Source: Flavobacterium sp. NKUCC04_CG
GTDB lineage: Bacteria > Bacteroidota > Bacteroidia > Flavobacteriales > Flavobacteriaceae
Direction of reading: 5' to 3'
DNA length: 64,000 nt
Assembly (NCBI RefSeq): GCF_019345525.1
Contig: NZ_JAHKRA010000012.1
Location: forward strand, 47,404 to 111,403
Shown: in pieces, positions 62,873-64,000 of the stretch
How positions within the stretch are numbered: the stretch's first letter is position 1
How the letters are laid out: each line of letters opens with the position of its first letter
Notes under the pieces: generated by a model
Databases searched by the model: none
Seen by the model: the letters and a program-made list of their open reading frames with translations, nothing else
What the model was told of the DNA's origin: nothing
Program-made: the position numbers and the translations under genes

Positions 62873-63760
62873 TTATTTTAAAACCATATATTGTTCTAAA
62901 AGCGGCGTAAGATTGGTTTCTGGGTTTATTACTGCATTATTCCAAAAACTCAAAACACAACTGATGTTTTTAGAATTCACCACTTCAGCGACATAATAAA
63001 TGGTCAAATTTTTACCTCCGGTCATACCTACTATAGCAGCCGATATACCTGTGAAATCATACATCACTTTTTTCGCTTTTGTTGGAACACCTTCAAACTC
63101 AATATCTACTAATTCTTCTGATATCACTTTTCCATTTTTTCTCGTTTTCGTAAGGGACAGCTGGTTCTCAACGGATTCTTTAGCGTCTGCGAGGGTTCTG
63201 TGAATGCTCCAATTCATCTCTCCTAAATACGGGCATTGCACTGTATTTATATAAGTCCAATAACAACGCGAGTCAAGATTGATTTCTCGTCCGGTAAAAT
63301 TAAGTGTTGTCGCAGGCATCGAAACAAAATTTTGTTCGGGTACTTCTGCTTTAATAATTGCATTTAGCAATTCTAATTCCGTTTCGCGGTCGGTAGTTCC
63401 GTTTTTTATAAACCAGATTACAGTAATGGTTTTGTTGAGGTTTTCGACAAAATAGTAATTATCTGTTTGAACGCTTTTATCGGTTACCTTCTGTTTTTTG
63501 GATATACAAAAGTTGTTAAACGGTATATCGCCGTCTTTAACTTTGAGATCACTTTTTGCAATTCGGTATTTTTTAAACACTTTTTTCAGGCCTTTCTCAT
63601 CAAAAGGATAGGTGAAATACTCGCTGGTAACGGTATATCCATCAATGTTATACCATTTTGTACCGTCGTTATTGAGGGCAGTTAACCGCTCAAAAATTTT
63701 ATTTTCTTGCGACAGGCAGGCCGTGCTGCATAGTAGAAAAAACAAGTGGAGTAGTTTCAT
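62873..63760 (-). CDS. Secreted protein of unknown function
   Basis: The 295-residue protein has a signal peptide (about 1-18, ACLSQ). The mature part alternates strands and helices; motifs worth noting are TVIWFIKNGTTDRETELELLNAI (about 122-144) and DSRCYWTYINTVQCPYLGEMNWSIHRTLADAKESVENQL (about 167-205), with two or three Cys residues that could form a disulfide. The C-terminal part has VGMTGGKNLTIYYVAEVVNSK (about 247-267). I do not recognise the family. It is convergent with the SusC/SusD operon and its upstream region contains the octamer array. Confidence 0.65.
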   Translation of the reverse strand: MKLLHLFFLLCSTACLSQENKIFERLTALNNDGTKWYNIDGYTVTSEYFTYPFDEKGLKKVFKKYRIAKSDLKVKDGDIPFNNFCISKKQKVTDKSVQTDNYYFVENLNKTITVIWFIKNGTTDRETELELLNAIIKAEVPEQNFVSMPATTLNFTGREINLDSRCYWTYINTVQCPYLGEMNWSIHRTLADAKESVENQLSLTKTRKNGKVISEELVDIEFEGVPTKAKKVMYDFTGISAAIVGMTGGKNLTIYYVAEVVNSKNISCVLSFWNNAVINPETNLTPLLEQYMVLK

Positions 63761-63868
63761 ATTATATATTTTAGTTTTGGAAAACCATACAAAGGGGTTT
63801 TTTGTATAAAAAAACGATTTTACTCCTTTTTTAATGTAAAACTAGCAAAATATATGGAACATACAAAC

Positions 63869-64000
63869 TGATACGCTGATGGGCTGATGGGCTGATGGGC
63901 AGATACGCAGATACGCAGATACGCAGATACGCAGATACGCAGATACGCAGATACGCAGATACGCAGATACGCAGATACGCAGATACGCAGATACGCAGAT
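63869..64000. repeat. Near-perfect octamer tandem array (truncated by window end)
   Basis: In 8-base register: TGATACGC (63869), TGATGGGC three times (63877-63900), then AGATACGC 12 times plus a partial unit to 64000. At least 16 units; the right end is not seen. On the minus strand the units read GCGTATCT and GCCCATCA, the same family as at 19531-19605. The array is 108 bases upstream of the minus-strand gene at 63760. Its homogeneous part suggests recent slippage expansion, so copy number may vary among strains. Confidence 0.92.

Noticed and set aside
63869..64000. Possible CRISPR array
   Set aside because: The repeat unit is 8 bases with no spacers and no cas genes nearby; it is a simple tandem array.

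Overview
The window looks like a chromosomal segment of a flavobacterium (Bacteroidota, Flavobacteriaceae or close kin). Evidence: low G+C; no purine-rich Shine-Dalgarno tracts before most starts; promoters with the Bacteroidota -7 element TAnnTTTG, several with an upstream TTG/TTTG about 18-23 bases away; many lipoproteins with short flavobacterial signal peptides; a type IX secretion protein (PorQ); and a SusC/SusD pair. No rRNA, tRNA, transposase, phage or CRISPR locus was seen. The genus cannot be fixed from the sequence alone.

Layout. 1-5.9 kb (minus strand): rsfS, ftsH, a LUD-domain protein, cdsA, psd, an acyl-CoA-binding protein and an exported Fe/Mn superoxide dismutase, forming a membrane-lipid and proteostasis block. 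5.9-8.0 kb: divergent birA, then msrB and an alpha/beta hydrolase. 8.2-17.5 kb (plus): M48 lipoprotein protease, UMF1-type MFS transporter, a two-repeat lipoprotein, lon, porQ-cmk, and a nucleoside-permease-like MFS. 17.5-23.4 kb (minus): a lipoprotein with two MliC-like domains, a DUF445 protein, a degenerate octamer repeat array and the large purL. 23.4-28.1 kb: beta-helix lipoprotein, three family-2 glycosyltransferase-like proteins and a polysaccharide deacetylase, probably cell-envelope glycan genes. 28.7-31.4 kb: two secreted proteins sharing a fibre-type repeat module. 31.5-34.2 kb (minus): an LTA-synthase-like membrane phosphotransferase and dapD. 34.4-36.3 kb: a TetR regulator and a thiolase, each preceded by the same palindromic operator. 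36.4-42.5 kb: small lipoproteins, AraC/MFS efflux pair, small membrane proteins, purC. 42.6-48.3 kb (minus): a complete tripartite RND efflux operon. 48.8-50 kb: an iron-sulfur-type SufR-like regulator and an SRPBCC protein. 50-54.3 kb: DUF1090 protein, NodC/HasA-like processive glycosyltransferase, a DUF6642-like protein lacking the presumed catalytic residues, and a YiiX-type cysteine peptidase. 54.5-57.4 kb: a TonB-dependent-receptor-like barrel and a small conserved-looking protein. 57.6-62.8 kb: a SusC/SusD transporter with an elaborate leader. The last part holds a secreted protein of unknown function and a near-perfect octamer array running off the window.

The most unusual region is the leader of the SusC/SusD operon (57623-57984): a perfect 12-bp-arm inverted repeat just upstream of a -7 element, then an unannotated 39-residue ORF ending in CPYLCCQ, then mutually exclusive hairpins before susC. 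This has the form of a cysteine-sensing translational attenuator controlling an outer-membrane uptake system; that function is inference. A second noteworthy pattern is an octamer repeat family (GCGTATCN / GCCCATNA) found both at 19531-19605 and, in reverse orientation, at 63869-64000.
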